Positions 10,601 through 18,839 of a stretch of 64,000 nucleotides of DNA are shown here, one piece after another. The position numbers and the translations under genes were made by a program. Source of the stretch: a bacterium HR19. Its GTDB lineage: Bacteria; Calescibacteriota; Calescibacteriia; Calescibacteriales; Calescibacteriaceae. Below the pieces are notes generated by a model, which ran no database searches, was not told the DNA's origin, and saw only the letters and a list, made by a program, of their open reading frames with translations. The stretch spans positions 1 through 64,000 of the forward strand of contig BEHV01000002.1 in assembly GCA_002898315.1 (NCBI GenBank), written 5' to 3'. Numbering within the stretch: position 1 is the stretch's first letter; the number at the start of each line of letters is the position of its first letter.

Positions 10601-13600
10601 AAATCTGAGTTTAAGGTTTCAAGATGAATTTCAGACGATAAACTTTGAAGAAAATCTAACTCTTTATGTCAAAGGTGTGACTCCTGAGGTAAAAATTATT
10701 CCAGATGGGTTAGATTTTGGGTCGGTTAAAGTTGGGGATACGAAGACGGGAGTTATAGGCGTTGCGAATTTTGGAGATTACCAGCTTTTGATAACAGGAA
10801 TAAAGATGAGCAGTAATTTTTCATCTGGTGTATCTTTTCCTATCTCAATACCTCCGCTCACTTCTTCTAATTTCATTCTGATATTTTCTCCTAAGGTTGA
10901 GGGCAAGGTTGAGGAAGGAGCGGTCATATACTCTAATGCTGGAACTTATGTCATATCTTTGACTGGAATCGGTGTGTCGGAAAAAGTTGAAAACGCTCCT
11001 TCTATAAAAGTTGAGCCAAGAGAAATTGATTTCGGGAAAGTTAGATTAGGGAGGTCAGAAAAAAGATATTTTGCAATTTCTAATGTTGGAGCGGAAACTC
11101 TATTTGTCAGCTCTATATCATCGCTATCGGAAAGCTTCAAAGTGATATTACCTTTATCTTTACCTTTGAGGTTGAATTACGGTGATAGCGTATCGGTCTC
11201 GGTTGAATTTCAGCCGGATTCTGAAAAAGATTTTTCCAGCTCAATTCAGATAGTTTCAAACTCTGTTTCTAATCCTCAAATAGGTGTTTTGGTTCATGGA
11301 GTAGGTGCTGAACCTCATATCTTTGTTGATGAGATTATTGATTTTGGTGGAGTAAAAGTCGGAAAAACAGTTAAAAAGCAGTTGATAGTGAGAAACATAG
11401 GTTCTTTCCCTCTTTCTGTGTCAGATATTGTGCTTTCTGGTTCAGATGTGTTCTTTGTATCTAATCCCGGCTCATTCATTGTGTCTGAAAATCAATCTTA
11501 CAGTATAGAGGTTTCTTTTACTCCAAGTGATTTTGAAAGTTATGAGGCAGAGCTTATCTTGTATTCAGATGATATAACAAAGAATGTTGTTAAGGTTAAG
11601 CTTTTGGGGAAGGGCGGAATGCCTGTGATCGTAATACCAGAAAAAATTATAAGATTCAAGACAATATTTTACGATGAAAGAGATTCTTATCTTCTGCCTG
11701 TTTCAAATATTGGTTCTGCTGCTTCTGATGTTTTCTTGAAGGGTCCTCATCTTCCCGTATTTTCGGCTTCGCAGACATATTTTTCTGTTCCACCTCAATC
11801 AAGCTATTCTCTTGAATTAGTTTTTGCTCCATCTTATATCAGCGGTTTATTTTCAGATAAGGTGACGATTTTCACAGAAGACCCGAAGCTTCCTGAATTT
11901 GAGCTGGAAATTTACGGAGAAGCAAGGAGATTTTTATTCAAGCCAGCTGGTGGTGGATGCTCGTGCTCCTCTTCTTCTCCCGTAGATTTAATTCAATTTC
12001 CTGTGTTGCTTATTCTGATTGCTTTTTGGTTGAGGAGGAAAAAACTTTTTATCTTGACTTTTTCCTTCTTGATTTTTTCCTCTTTTCTTTCAAAAACTCT
12101 TTACTCGCAGATTTCTCAGGATTCAGAAATAAGATCTGATAGCTTCAAAATAGATTTGCAGAACTTCAAACATCAACAAGATATAGCTTCTTTTTCTTTT
12201 TTGAGGGTTGGAAATGTGAGACCAAGAGGGACTTTCGGGTTCACTGTTTTTTCAGGTTTTGCCGAAGCCCCTCTCAGATTGAAAATACTAAAAGGTTCAA
12301 AAGAAATATCATCTCAGATGCTTATTCCTAACTTCTTTTCTGCTGGATTCATTATTTCTGCTGTCCCACTGAATAACCTTGAAGTTTCAGTAGGTGTCCC
12401 TTCTGCTTTTTTTAAATCTTCCTTTGTTCTTTCTGATATATACCTTGAAGCGAAGTTTAATCTGATAAACTATAAGAGTTTCAATCTGTCTCTTTTGCCA
12501 TATCTGAGCTTCCCGACAGGTAAAGCTCCTTTTTCTTATGGTGTTATAATACCTAAAATATCGCTTCTGCCAACTTATGAATTGAAATCAGGTAGTTTCA
12601 AGGTGGTCTTTGCGGGTGAAATTGGTATAAGGTATATTCCAGATGTGAGGGTAGGTGATGTCCTTCTGACCTCGGGAAGTACTCTGGGTCTGGGTTTATC
12701 TTTGTCTTATTTGGGTTTTTCTCTGGCTCCCGAAGTATTTTCTATCTTGCCTTTCAGAGAATTAACCAAAGAAACAGTTCCCGCTGAGTTTTTCTTTTCT
12801 GTGGGGTATAAGTTCCTTCCTGTCTTTCTTTTCAGAATAGGAACCGGCTTTGGAATTTCAGAAGGGATAGGTTCTCCGAGGTTCCGAGTGTTTTCTCTTG
12901 CAACATATGAGATAAAACCTTTGGAGAAACCAAAGAGAAAACTCATCTTCGGTGAGGTGAAAGATAAAGATACTGGGGAACCAATATCTGAGGGATTAGT
13001 TGTTGTTGACAATGCCGGAAGTTTTGCAGAGGTTAAAGATGGAAAGTTTCAGGTTTATTTACCATCATCAGAAGAAAGAAGAAAATATACCTTTTCGGCT
13101 TTTTCTCCCGGATATAAAACAGTTCGCGCTGAATTTTCAGAAAGTGATAAGATTGAGATTTTTATGGAAAAGATTCAACCTCGTCTCGCTCTGAATTTTG
13201 TAGACCGACTGGGTATATCAACAGAAGGAGAGGTAAAGGTGAGATATGAAGATAAGTATTTTTTACTGCGGACAAAAAGCAAGGTTTTTACAGAACCCGG
13301 TCATTATACATTTGAAATTGCGGACCTGAAAAAAGATATATATCTTTCAGATAAAGAGATATCCTGGATCAACATTTTGTATTCTAATCCTCAATTTGAA
13401 GAGAGAGAGCAAAAACAGCTTGCAACAAAGAGCGATGTAAAATCCCGTAAAGGTAAAACAGATAAATCGAAGGATTCAAAGAAGGTTGAAAAGAAAGGTA
13501 AGTCATTTGAGAGTGAAGTTGAAAAAGAACAAAAGCAAGCTCGTCAGGAGATTGCTCGTTATGAAGAACCTTCGGAAAAGAAATCCGATGATTTAGTTTC

Positions 13601-14390
13601 TTCGGAAGAAAGTTCAAAAGAGGTTTTTCAGACCAGGGGAGAAAGAGGAGTTCAAAAAAAATCCACATCAGGAGGTGAAACTGAACAACCTGAAAAAGAT
13701 GTTACCGTTTCGGTAGGAAGTGGGGTGATTTATGAACCAATAGGAAAAGAAAAATCAGGTCATTCAGAAGCTCAAAAAGCTCGCCGTGAAAAAGAGATTT
13801 CATCTGAAACAGTTAACCCGGAAGAGTTGAAAAACGCTCCAGAATATATTCCGGGAGAGAAAACTTTTCCCGGTCCCGCTCAAAAAGGTGTTTTGAGCTC
13901 ATCAAAAAAATTCTATCAGAAAGAAGTTTTATCTTCCGAGAAAGAAAATTTTGAAGCAGGAGAAAAGGAGGTTTCTAAATACATCTACCATGAACTTAAA
14001 TCGCCTCCAAAAGCAGAAGAAGTAGAGGAGAAGATAACTTCTCTTTTTGAGAAGGTTTTAGACAGTTTTCAGGTAAATAGATGGGATATTCCTTCTGCTT
14101 CACTTCCTATGTTAGATGAGATAGCAAAAACGATAAATGAGAATCTTGATAAGATAAAGAAAATTTCAATATTTGGACATGCAGATATTACGGGACCTGA
14201 GGACTGGAACATAGAATTATCTTATCTGCGCGCCTTGGAGATAAGAAGATATCTTTTGAAAAAAGGGGTGAGGATTCCTATTGAACTTGTTGGATTTGGC
14301 TCATCGGTCCCGATCGCTCCGAACGATACTCCAGAAGGAAGAAGAAAAAACAGGAGAATTGAGATAAAAATATACTTTTCGGGAGAGTAG
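7656..14390 (+). CDS. Giant secreted protein: propeller, Ig and ASH repeats fused to OmpA-type barrel protein
   Basis: 2244 aa. In order: signal peptide (about 1-22); beta-propeller-like blades with WEDKR-type motifs (about 25-390); a putative Ig (He_PIG-like) domain (398-510); eight or so tandem modules of about 104 aa with the ASH/choice-of-anchor-D signature DFG-VxxG, starting near 515, 662, 801, 910, 1014, 1119, 1223 and 1326; a Cys1435/Cys1437-Ser stretch, hydrophobic helix and RRKK (1460-1463) resembling a MYXO-CTERM sorting tail; a second signal-like segment (1464-1483); a beta-barrel region (1490-1755); a carboxypeptidase-regulatory-like domain (1765-1845); a charged linker (1920-2115); and a C-terminal OmpA peptidoglycan-binding domain (2130-2244). 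The two halves look like two genes fused in frame. Probably outer-membrane and surface located. Confidence 0.85.
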   Translation: MWKRKLVLFTFSFISMSFLLGGGLVNQGYFTIATGSIGGFASDFDSQNKRWLIIYREGNDIKYRFQYLSNLVTDLPVTLIPNKPQAENFSLVFGCYSGTCRYGFSFEYGSYTTFAVLDQNANLLNQYQIPVESKNPKVAFDNEHGRFLVVFEYSDDISGALFDFGGSFLKSITISSAQGEQKNPSVAYGQGYYLVVWEDKRVDIARDLYFQVLDYQGNTLGDNAAALFVPNMSEEKPKVLFYGGNFLIFHINSFYCDGVPLDPAVVASKKICIQKILIPSFTPAFPQYLMFFPGLEDFYVAPVSDSYFAIFFKADNSLNLVIAESDFSLLGTPPTLWFPSNFENCSENEEDSYAFVVSGSIGVFFLPRANYPGITTGLLLFSFPGNLSYLNFDAFPIKITTSELPNAVTGRAYPDPYTFQYPTEPNNYFPIFATGGSGSYRWYAVWGELPSGLTLSSDGKIYGIVSSSALSRCGGDYPCPYTFSVFVHDFSSPISKTACRKMTMKVFPFPKPDIVISPNPVIICVRPEEVFSQDIQVSNQGSIAYLAIEYPPGLSPAKTFPSVCTTGREDNGPFHVEILPSSVYVDYDEFSAVATDDTTCWWKVGNWKTDSFTFSLKVTFISDIQGSFNQKITFVIFEPILKRFDDKKYTIEITAEVSEPDIAVSSGSGIFPSNCSYFSYITTCVVDLGDVPVEFSKTVSINILNIPPFDTAFCASAAYPILISNIYSPLPPFYLIFPKPNISGVAKVNTSIPAGLTYPVQVSFAPSDSGDFEGYLVVENNDVDEGELYIKLRGRGVRPDIEIVPDQINCGTAIKGVSKPCGSIKVKNKSPYNLRISRVTRVGSSFFSIFPSPPINVFPNSEVSLNVNFSPSATGIFSATFSIYSNANTGVVSFNVFGEALEYGRIFSIYPRYVDFGEVILGNVQRRVVSVSNLSSMVGFWVRIDEPNLPFYSGQVSFFVEPKGTAEFDLFALPTTRGNFSSNLSLRFQDEFQTINFEENLTLYVKGVTPEVKIIPDGLDFGSVKVGDTKTGVIGVANFGDYQLLITGIKMSSNFSSGVSFPISIPPLTSSNFILIFSPKVEGKVEEGAVIYSNAGTYVISLTGIGVSEKVENAPSIKVEPREIDFGKVRLGRSEKRYFAISNVGAETLFVSSISSLSESFKVILPLSLPLRLNYGDSVSVSVEFQPDSEKDFSSSIQIVSNSVSNPQIGVLVHGVGAEPHIFVDEIIDFGGVKVGKTVKKQLIVRNIGSFPLSVSDIVLSGSDVFFVSNPGSFIVSENQSYSIEVSFTPSDFESYEAELILYSDDITKNVVKVKLLGKGGMPVIVIPEKIIRFKTIFYDERDSYLLPVSNIGSAASDVFLKGPHLPVFSASQTYFSVPPQSSYSLELVFAPSYISGLFSDKVTIFTEDPKLPEFELEIYGEARRFLFKPAGGGCSCSSSSPVDLIQFPVLLILIAFWLRRKKLFILTFSFLIFSSFLSKTLYSQISQDSEIRSDSFKIDLQNFKHQQDIASFSFLRVGNVRPRGTFGFTVFSGFAEAPLRLKILKGSKEISSQMLIPNFFSAGFIISAVPLNNLEVSVGVPSAFFKSSFVLSDIYLEAKFNLINYKSFNLSLLPYLSFPTGKAPFSYGVIIPKISLLPTYELKSGSFKVVFAGEIGIRYIPDVRVGDVLLTSGSTLGLGLSLSYLGFSLAPEVFSILPFRELTKETVPAEFFFSVGYKFLPVFLFRIGTGFGISEGIGSPRFRVFSLATYEIKPLEKPKRKLIFGEVKDKDTGEPISEGLVVVDNAGSFAEVKDGKFQVYLPSSEERRKYTFSAFSPGYKTVRAEFSESDKIEIFMEKIQPRLALNFVDRLGISTEGEVKVRYEDKYFLLRTKSKVFTEPGHYTFEIADLKKDIYLSDKEISWINILYSNPQFEEREQKQLATKSDVKSRKGKTDKSKDSKKVEKKGKSFESEVEKEQKQARQEIARYEEPSEKKSDDLVSSEESSKEVFQTRGERGVQKKSTSGGETEQPEKDVTVSVGSGVIYEPIGKEKSGHSEAQKARREKEISSETVNPEELKNAPEYIPGEKTFPGPAQKGVLSSSKKFYQKEVLSSEKENFEAGEKEVSKYIYHELKSPPKAEEVEEKITSLFEKVLDSFQVNRWDIPSASLPMLDEIAKTINENLDKIKKISIFGHADITGPEDWNIELSYLRALEIRRYLLKKGVRIPIELVGFGSSVPIAPNDTPEGRRKNRRIEIKIYFSGE

Positions 14391-14441
14391 ATTCCGACAC
14401 TTCAAGATCACGAACAACTTTTTTATCATTACATTATATCT

Positions 14442-15266
14442 ATGTTTTGCAAAAGTATAAAACTTGCTTTCTCTTTTTTTGCTGATATGTTCATACCCGC
14501 AATAGGTTTTCTTTTCCTTTTCTCTTTCCTATTCCTTTTTAGCGTTCTGGGAGTTATAAGCTGTATGTATCTTCTGCCAAGTATTAAAGTCGGCTATTCT
14601 GTATATGATGGTAAGTTAGTAAGGGTTGGAGAAGTTTATCCTTTCTCTGTATCTACACAAGATAATTTCCTCCACATATCTTTTTTCTTTGAGCCAGATA
14701 ATCTATGCTACTTTATTTTGTATCCGAGGTCTCATATTGTCTTTGAAGATTCAAGGAAGTATGCTGAATCTCGTGTGTTTGTAAAGGTTAGTAAGTTTGA
14801 GGGTAGAGCAGATGTGAGAGCAAAAAACTGTGATTTTTTCTTTGGAGATTTTTCTATGTCTTCTGGTGAGGTGAGATTATTTAAAAATAAAATAGATATA
14901 GTTGAGGGTAGCGGAAATTATAGAGGAAGAAAGCTAGAAAGAGGGAAGGGTATAGTTTCTGGAAAGATATATGACCTTTTGTCTCCTCCTTCAGTTCTTC
15001 TGCCAAAAGATGGCGATGAGCTTCCGCGTTTTTATTTCAGTTTTGTCCCAGTTGACAGAGCAAAAAAGTATTACATTGAGATATCTGCGGATAGGAACTT
15101 TCAATTTCCGTTTTTGTTTCAGGAATTAGAATCTTACAGATTTTTTCCGCAAGAGATTACAATCATCGCTGTTTCAGATGAGTATTTTTTCAGGTTATGG
15201 TATGAGGATTCGGAAGGTTTTTCTTCAATGTATTCTGAGGTGAGAAAGTTCAGGTTGCCAAAGTGA
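14442..15266 (+). CDS. FecR-like membrane-anchored protein
   Basis: 274 aa with one N-terminal membrane segment (about 17-45) and an extracytoplasmic remainder. The middle region has the beta-rich pattern of FecR-type domains. It is followed by a VSGKIYDLLSPPSVLLPKDG hinge and an Ig-like piece containing AKKYYIEISADRNFQF, as in FecR-domain proteins that accompany OmpA-family genes in spirochaetes and deltaproteobacteria. It lies 51 nt after the giant OmpA-fused gene, so a functional pairing at the cell envelope is likely. A TACATT box ends 6 nt before the ATG. Similarity is weak, so the family call is tentative and no regulatory role is claimed. Confidence 0.5.
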   Translation: MFCKSIKLAFSFFADMFIPAIGFLFLFSFLFLFSVLGVISCMYLLPSIKVGYSVYDGKLVRVGEVYPFSVSTQDNFLHISFFFEPDNLCYFILYPRSHIVFEDSRKYAESRVFVKVSKFEGRADVRAKNCDFFFGDFSMSSGEVRLFKNKIDIVEGSGNYRGRKLERGKGIVSGKIYDLLSPPSVLLPKDGDELPRFYFSFVPVDRAKKYYIEISADRNFQFPFLFQELESYRFFPQEITIIAVSDEYFFRLWYEDSEGFSSMYSEVRKFRLPK

Positions 15267-15273
15267 TGTTTTT

Positions 15274-15738
15274 TCACCTTTGGATTTTTTGTAGTTCTTC
15301 TCTCAATCTCAGGTGTTCCCTGAACATACATCTATCTTGAACGAATAAGATTCCGTTTTCTTCTGCTAATTTCTTTGCCTCGTCATTTACTATTCCTTCT
15401 TGGAGCCAGATTGCCTTTATATCTCCTCTTTCTTTTTTTCTTTCTATCGCTTCTTTCACAACTTCAAGGGCTTGTTCAGGTCTTCTGAAGACATCTACCA
15501 CATCTATTTCTTCATCAACTTCTCTGAGAGATTTATAAGATTTCAATCCCATTATCTCTTCTTTTGTGGGATTTACAGGTATTATTTTGTATCCCTGTGT
15601 CATAAGGTATTTTGGGACTCTGTTTGATGGTTTTTCAGGGTTATCGCTCATTCCCACGACTGCAATTTTTTTGAATGAGAGAATTTTTAAGATTTTTTGG
15701 TCTTCTTGAAGTTCTTTTTCTTGTTGGGTTTCAGTCAT
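15274..15738 (-). CDS. CoA-binding protein (YccU-like Rossmann domain)
   Basis: 154-aa cytoplasmic protein with the CoA-binding Rossmann fold shared with the succinyl-CoA synthetase alpha subunit: KKIAVVGMSDNPEKPSNRVPKYL, then IIPVNP, VDVFRRPEQ and WLQEGIVNDEA, the usual order in the YccU family. These proteins bind CoA in vitro; their function is unknown. The open frame continues upstream into tRNA-His, so the start is set at ATG 15738, which leaves 9 nt after the tRNA 3' end. It has no Shine-Dalgarno and is probably released by tRNA processing from a shared transcript. Confidence 0.85.
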   Translation of the reverse strand: MTETQQEKELQEDQKILKILSFKKIAVVGMSDNPEKPSNRVPKYLMTQGYKIIPVNPTKEEIMGLKSYKSLREVDEEIDVVDVFRRPEQALEVVKEAIERKKERGDIKAIWLQEGIVNDEAKKLAEENGILFVQDRCMFREHLRLREELQKIQR

Positions 15739-15747
15739 TTTTTCAGG

Positions 15748-15821
15748 GGCGGACGACGGGGCTCGAACCCGCAACCCCGGGAGCCACAGTCCCGTGCTCT
15801 TCCAGTTGAGCTACGTCCGCC
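15748..15821 (-). tRNA. tRNA-His (GTG anticodon)
   Basis: Cloverleaf reads clearly on the minus strand: acceptor stem GCGGACG/CGTCCGC, D-stem GCTC/GAGC, anticodon stem CGGGA/TCCCG with loop CTGTGGC giving anticodon GTG, and T-arm GCGGG-TTCGAGC-CCCGT. The gene encodes the extra 5' G (position -1) opposite C73, the identity element for histidyl-tRNA synthetase, giving the unusual 8-bp acceptor stem. The CCA end is not encoded (CCT follows C73), so a CCA-adding enzyme is required. It sits between rsmI and the CoA-binding gene on the same strand. Confidence 0.97.
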
Positions 15822-15881
15822 GTACCTAATCATAAAAATTTATAAAATCCATACACACCTTTCCCAAATTCAAAATTTTTG

Positions 15882-16604
15882 CTATTTTTCTCCTCCCGCT
15901 AACTCTCTTCTTATTTTCCTCTGATGTATCACAATAGTTATCTCTCCTTTTATCCTCTCTCTTTTGCTCATAATGTCTCTGATTTCTTTTATTCCCCCGA
16001 AAAGATATTCTTCGTGAATCTTGGTCATCTCCCTCCCTAAAAATACCTCCGTATCTTCTCCGAATATCTTCTCTATTTTCTCCAATGTATCTTTTATTCT
16101 GTGTGGGGACTCAAATATAACTATTGCTGGATTGAAGGGAAGTTTTTCAACTCCTTCCTTCACCTTTTTCAGAAAACCTTCTTTTCCTTTCTTCGGTAAA
16201 AAACCTAAAAATAAGAATCGCTGTGATTCTATGCCTGATACAGATAGAGCTGATGTCATGGCTGATGGACCGGGTATAGGTACGATTTTTATTCCTTTTT
16301 CTCTGCATTTTTTTACAAGTGTGGAGCCGGGGTCAGAGACCGCGGGTGTTCCAGCTGATGTTATGAGGACTGCTTTGAGATTATTTTCTTTTATTTCCTC
16401 GGCTATCTTTTCTGCTTTATTTTCCTCCTGTGGAGCTGGCATGTAGAAAATTTTCTTCTGTTGAGCTCCTATGTGATTGAGTATTTTCAGCGCTCTTTCT
16501 TTTGACTCACAAACTACCACATCACAGTGCATCAGGACCTCTCTCGCCCTTTCGGTTATGTCTTTGAGATTCCCTATTGGAGTTGATACGACATATAGAA
16601 CCAT
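15882..16604 (-). CDS. rsmI: 16S rRNA (cytidine-1402-2'-O)-methyltransferase
   Basis: SAM-dependent enzyme that 2'-O-methylates C1402 in the decoding centre of 16S rRNA. The 240-aa protein has the tetrapyrrole-methylase-type fold signatures of RsmI: VVSTPIGNLKDIT at the N-terminus, SAGTPAVSDPG, PIPGPSAMTSALSVSG, FLGFLPKKGKEG and FESPHRI, followed by REMTKIHEE. It is shorter than E. coli RsmI (286 aa) because it ends soon after the conserved GEITIVI strand. It lies 27 nt downstream of a lipoprotein gene on the same strand. Confidence 0.95.
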   Translation of the reverse strand: MVLYVVSTPIGNLKDITERAREVLMHCDVVVCESKERALKILNHIGAQQKKIFYMPAPQEENKAEKIAEEIKENNLKAVLITSAGTPAVSDPGSTLVKKCREKGIKIVPIPGPSAMTSALSVSGIESQRFLFLGFLPKKGKEGFLKKVKEGVEKLPFNPAIVIFESPHRIKDTLEKIEKIFGEDTEVFLGREMTKIHEEYLFGGIKEIRDIMSKRERIKGEITIVIHQRKIRRELAGGEK

Positions 16605-16631
16605 ATCAAGAATGAAGTATAAATTATGTTT

Positions 16632-17024
16632 TTATTTTTTGTCTTCCGAAATCAAGATGTTTTTCAGTTTTTCGCGGGATACAGAGAAAGAAATTTTCAT
16701 CTTCACATTGCGGTCCTCATTTTCTTCTGAAAGGATTTTGTATGCTTCTATTAATTCATCTAACTTTTTGATTTTTTTGTAAAGGTTTTGAGATGTATCA
16801 GAGGAATTTGATATTTTTTTGCTGGCTTCTTCTACCGCTTTGATTTTTGCTCTTTGCAGGACTTTTTCTCTCTTCTTCCCTTCAACTTCTACGACAACTA
16901 TTATTCTTTCGGGGAAGGCATATTGAATTTCAGCAGATTCCCAGAATATATCGGGGCTTTTCTGGCACCCAGATATACTTCCAAGTGTTAAGATAACCAG
17001 AAACAAAGTTTCTTTTGATCTCAT
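16632..17024 (-). CDS. Small lipoprotein of unknown function
   Basis: 130 aa. The N-terminus has a hydrophobic segment ending in the lipobox ISGC (Cys20), so the mature protein should be lipidated and periplasm-facing. The mature part begins with a short beta region (FPERIIVVVEVEG) and continues as a charged, mostly helical stretch. I recognise no family. It sits between def and rsmI on the minus strand, probably in the same transcript, with short gaps of 72 and 27 nt. A TAAATC-like box ends a few nt before the ATG, so it might also be expressed separately. Confidence 0.75.
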   Translation of the reverse strand: MRSKETLFLVILTLGSISGCQKSPDIFWESAEIQYAFPERIIVVVEVEGKKREKVLQRAKIKAVEEASKKISNSSDTSQNLYKKIKKLDELIEAYKILSEENEDRNVKMKISFSVSREKLKNILISEDKK

Positions 17025-17096
17025 AATTAATGATTTAGGTATTTTTTGTTTTACTTTTTTAGTTAATTTTGAAAAATTTTTGAAATAGCTGAAATT

Positions 17097-17579
17097 TTAA
17101 AGCTCAATAATCTCTTTTATTATTCTTTTTCGTTCTTCTTCTGGGAGTTTATCTATTATGAGTTTCCCTTCAAGGTGGTCTATCTCATGCTGGAAAAGAA
17201 CGCTTTCAAGTTCTGAAAGCTCTTTTTGAATTTCATTTCCTTTTTCGTCTATCCATTTTACAAATATCTTTTTACTTCTTTCAACAGGAACTCTTAACCC
17301 GGGAATAGATAAACATCCCTCTCCAAAGACAATTTTTTCGTCGCTTTTTGAGATTATGATGGGGTTTATAACGACCTGCGGTTTTCTTTCTTCTTTTGAT
17401 AGGTCAAATACAAAAAATCTGAGGTCTATTCCTACCTGTGTTGCTGCGAGCCCAATACCATCTTCTTCATACATAAGTTCTTTCATCTGCCCGAAGATTT
17501 TTCTTGTCTCTTTATCTATTATTTTCAGCTCTCTCGCTTTTACTCTGAGCCGTGGATCAGGAAACCGAAGAACCTTCAT
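17097..17579 (-). CDS. def: Peptide deformylase
   Basis: Metalloenzyme that removes the formyl group from nascent N-formyl-methionine. The 160-aa protein has all three motifs: GLAATQVG (motif 1), EGCLSIPG (motif 2, metal Cys) and HEIDHLEG (motif 3, two metal His and the catalytic Glu). The length is typical. It heads a minus-strand group running def, lipoprotein, rsmI, tRNA-His and CoA-binding protein. fmt, the usual neighbour, is not present. The TAAGAT box on the minus strand (plus coordinates 17586-17591) ends 6 nt before the ATG, suggesting a leaderless mRNA. Confidence 0.97.
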   Translation of the reverse strand: MKVLRFPDPRLRVKARELKIIDKETRKIFGQMKELMYEEDGIGLAATQVGIDLRFFVFDLSKEERKPQVVINPIIISKSDEKIVFGEGCLSIPGLRVPVERSKKIFVKWIDEKGNEIQKELSELESVLFQHEIDHLEGKLIIDKLPEEERKRIIKEIIEL

Positions 17580-17585
17580 AAATAA

Positions 17586-17591
17586 ATCTTA
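17586..17591 (-). promoter_or_regulatory. Putative -10 box of def (leaderless)
   Basis: TAAGAT followed by 6 nt and the def ATG. At this distance transcription would begin at or next to the start codon. No convincing -35 hexamer is visible. Confidence 0.4.
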
Positions 17592-17677
17592 ATAAATCCT
17601 ATAGATTATTTATTGATTTTTCCTTTTATTTCTGAAAAAGGTTTCTGAACTATCAGAACTTTTAATTTTGATTTTTC

Positions 17678-17683
17678 TAAAAT
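17678..17683 (+). promoter_or_regulatory. Putative -10 box of alr (leaderless)
   Basis: TAAAAT followed by 7 nt and the alr ATG; there is no Shine-Dalgarno between them. Same arrangement as at guaB, 57234 and 34292. Confidence 0.4.
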
Positions 17684-17690
17684 CGTTTTT

Positions 17691-18812
17691 ATGTCCGCAC
17701 CAGCTAGTACTTTGAATAAAGAAAGCAAAATCGTAAGAAAATTTGAGAAAGGGAAAATAATTGAAATAAATGTTGATAATCTCATTCATAATATTGGAGT
17801 TATAAGGTCGCGTCTTTCGGAAGGGGTGAAGATCTTTCCAGTCCTCAAATCAAATGCTTACGGACACGACATCACCACTATATCACAGCACATTGAGGGT
17901 TTTGTAGATGGATGGTGTGTCGCTAATTTAGAAGAAGCAGAAAAACTCTGGAAGATCTCAAAAAAACCAATCCTCATCATGAAAGGGACTTTGACAGATG
18001 AAGAAGATAAAGAGGCGGTATCGCGTGGGTTCTGGGTTGTTGTAAGAGATGAACAAGACCTGAATTCAAAAATAAAAAAAGGAGTAGGGAATTTGTTTTT
18101 GAAGGTTGATACAGGTATGGGAAGGTTAGGAGTTTTGCCTGATAAGCTCAAAAAAGTTCTGGAGAGTATAAAAAAGAATGGAGCAGGTCAGCTTTTCAGG
18201 GGTGTGATGTCTCATTTTGCTTATTCTGACCTTCAAGATAGAGATTTTGTGAATTATCAGTTTCGCGTTTTTTCTGATTTTGCGAGCGAATTTGAGAAAG
18301 CGATGGAAAAGAGATTATTGAGAACATTATCTAATTCTGCTGCCTCGCTCTCTTTCAAAGATGCGCACTTTGATTTTATAAGACCCGGAATAGCTATATA
18401 CGGTATATCACCATTCGGTAAAGACAAAACATTTGACCTCAAACCTGTTCTTACAGTAAAAACAAAGGTGATAGCAATAAAGAGTATTCCAAAGGATTGG
18501 TCTGTGGGATATTCTCGGAAGTTTATAGCAAAAGAAGAAGTTAAAATAGCTATACTTGATGTTGGTTATTCTTCGGGAATACCACGTTCTTGGTGGGAAA
18601 AGGGTTATGTCTATGCTGGCGTGAGAAAGCTAAAAATTGTAGGTCTCATATCAATGGATATGATGGCGGTCTTGATTGACAATGTAGATCTAAGTGTTGG
18701 AGATGAAGTTATAATTTTGGGGGATGTAGATGGTATAACCGCGTACGATATAGCTTCCTCGGTGGGTTCTATTCCTTATGAGATTTTATGTTCTTTTGGT
18801 TTGAGAAGCTGA
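17691..18812 (+). CDS. alr: Alanine racemase
   Basis: PLP enzyme that interconverts L- and D-alanine for peptidoglycan. The 373-aa protein has the cofactor lysine in VLKSNAYGHD (Lys53), the TGMGRLG segment of the barrel domain, RPGIAIYGISPF, and in the C-terminal domain the second catalytic residue Tyr274 in VGYSRKF. An N-terminal extension of about 20 residues precedes the family start (IIEINVDNLIHNI). It converges on galK, with only 27 nt between stops. It is not linked to other cell-wall genes here. Confidence 0.96.
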   Translation: MSAPASTLNKESKIVRKFEKGKIIEINVDNLIHNIGVIRSRLSEGVKIFPVLKSNAYGHDITTISQHIEGFVDGWCVANLEEAEKLWKISKKPILIMKGTLTDEEDKEAVSRGFWVVVRDEQDLNSKIKKGVGNLFLKVDTGMGRLGVLPDKLKKVLESIKKNGAGQLFRGVMSHFAYSDLQDRDFVNYQFRVFSDFASEFEKAMEKRLLRTLSNSAASLSFKDAHFDFIRPGIAIYGISPFGKDKTFDLKPVLTVKTKVIAIKSIPKDWSVGYSRKFIAKEEVKIAILDVGYSSGIPRSWWEKGYVYAGVRKLKIVGLISMDMMAVLIDNVDLSVGDEVIILGDVDGITAYDIASSVGSIPYEILCSFGLRS

Positions 18813-18839
18813 AAGATTTTTTCTGAATCAAATTTGATT

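Noticed and set aside
15739-15774. N-terminal extension of the CoA-binding protein into tRNA-His
   Set aside because: It would place coding sequence inside a clear tRNA gene; ATG 15738 fits the family start.
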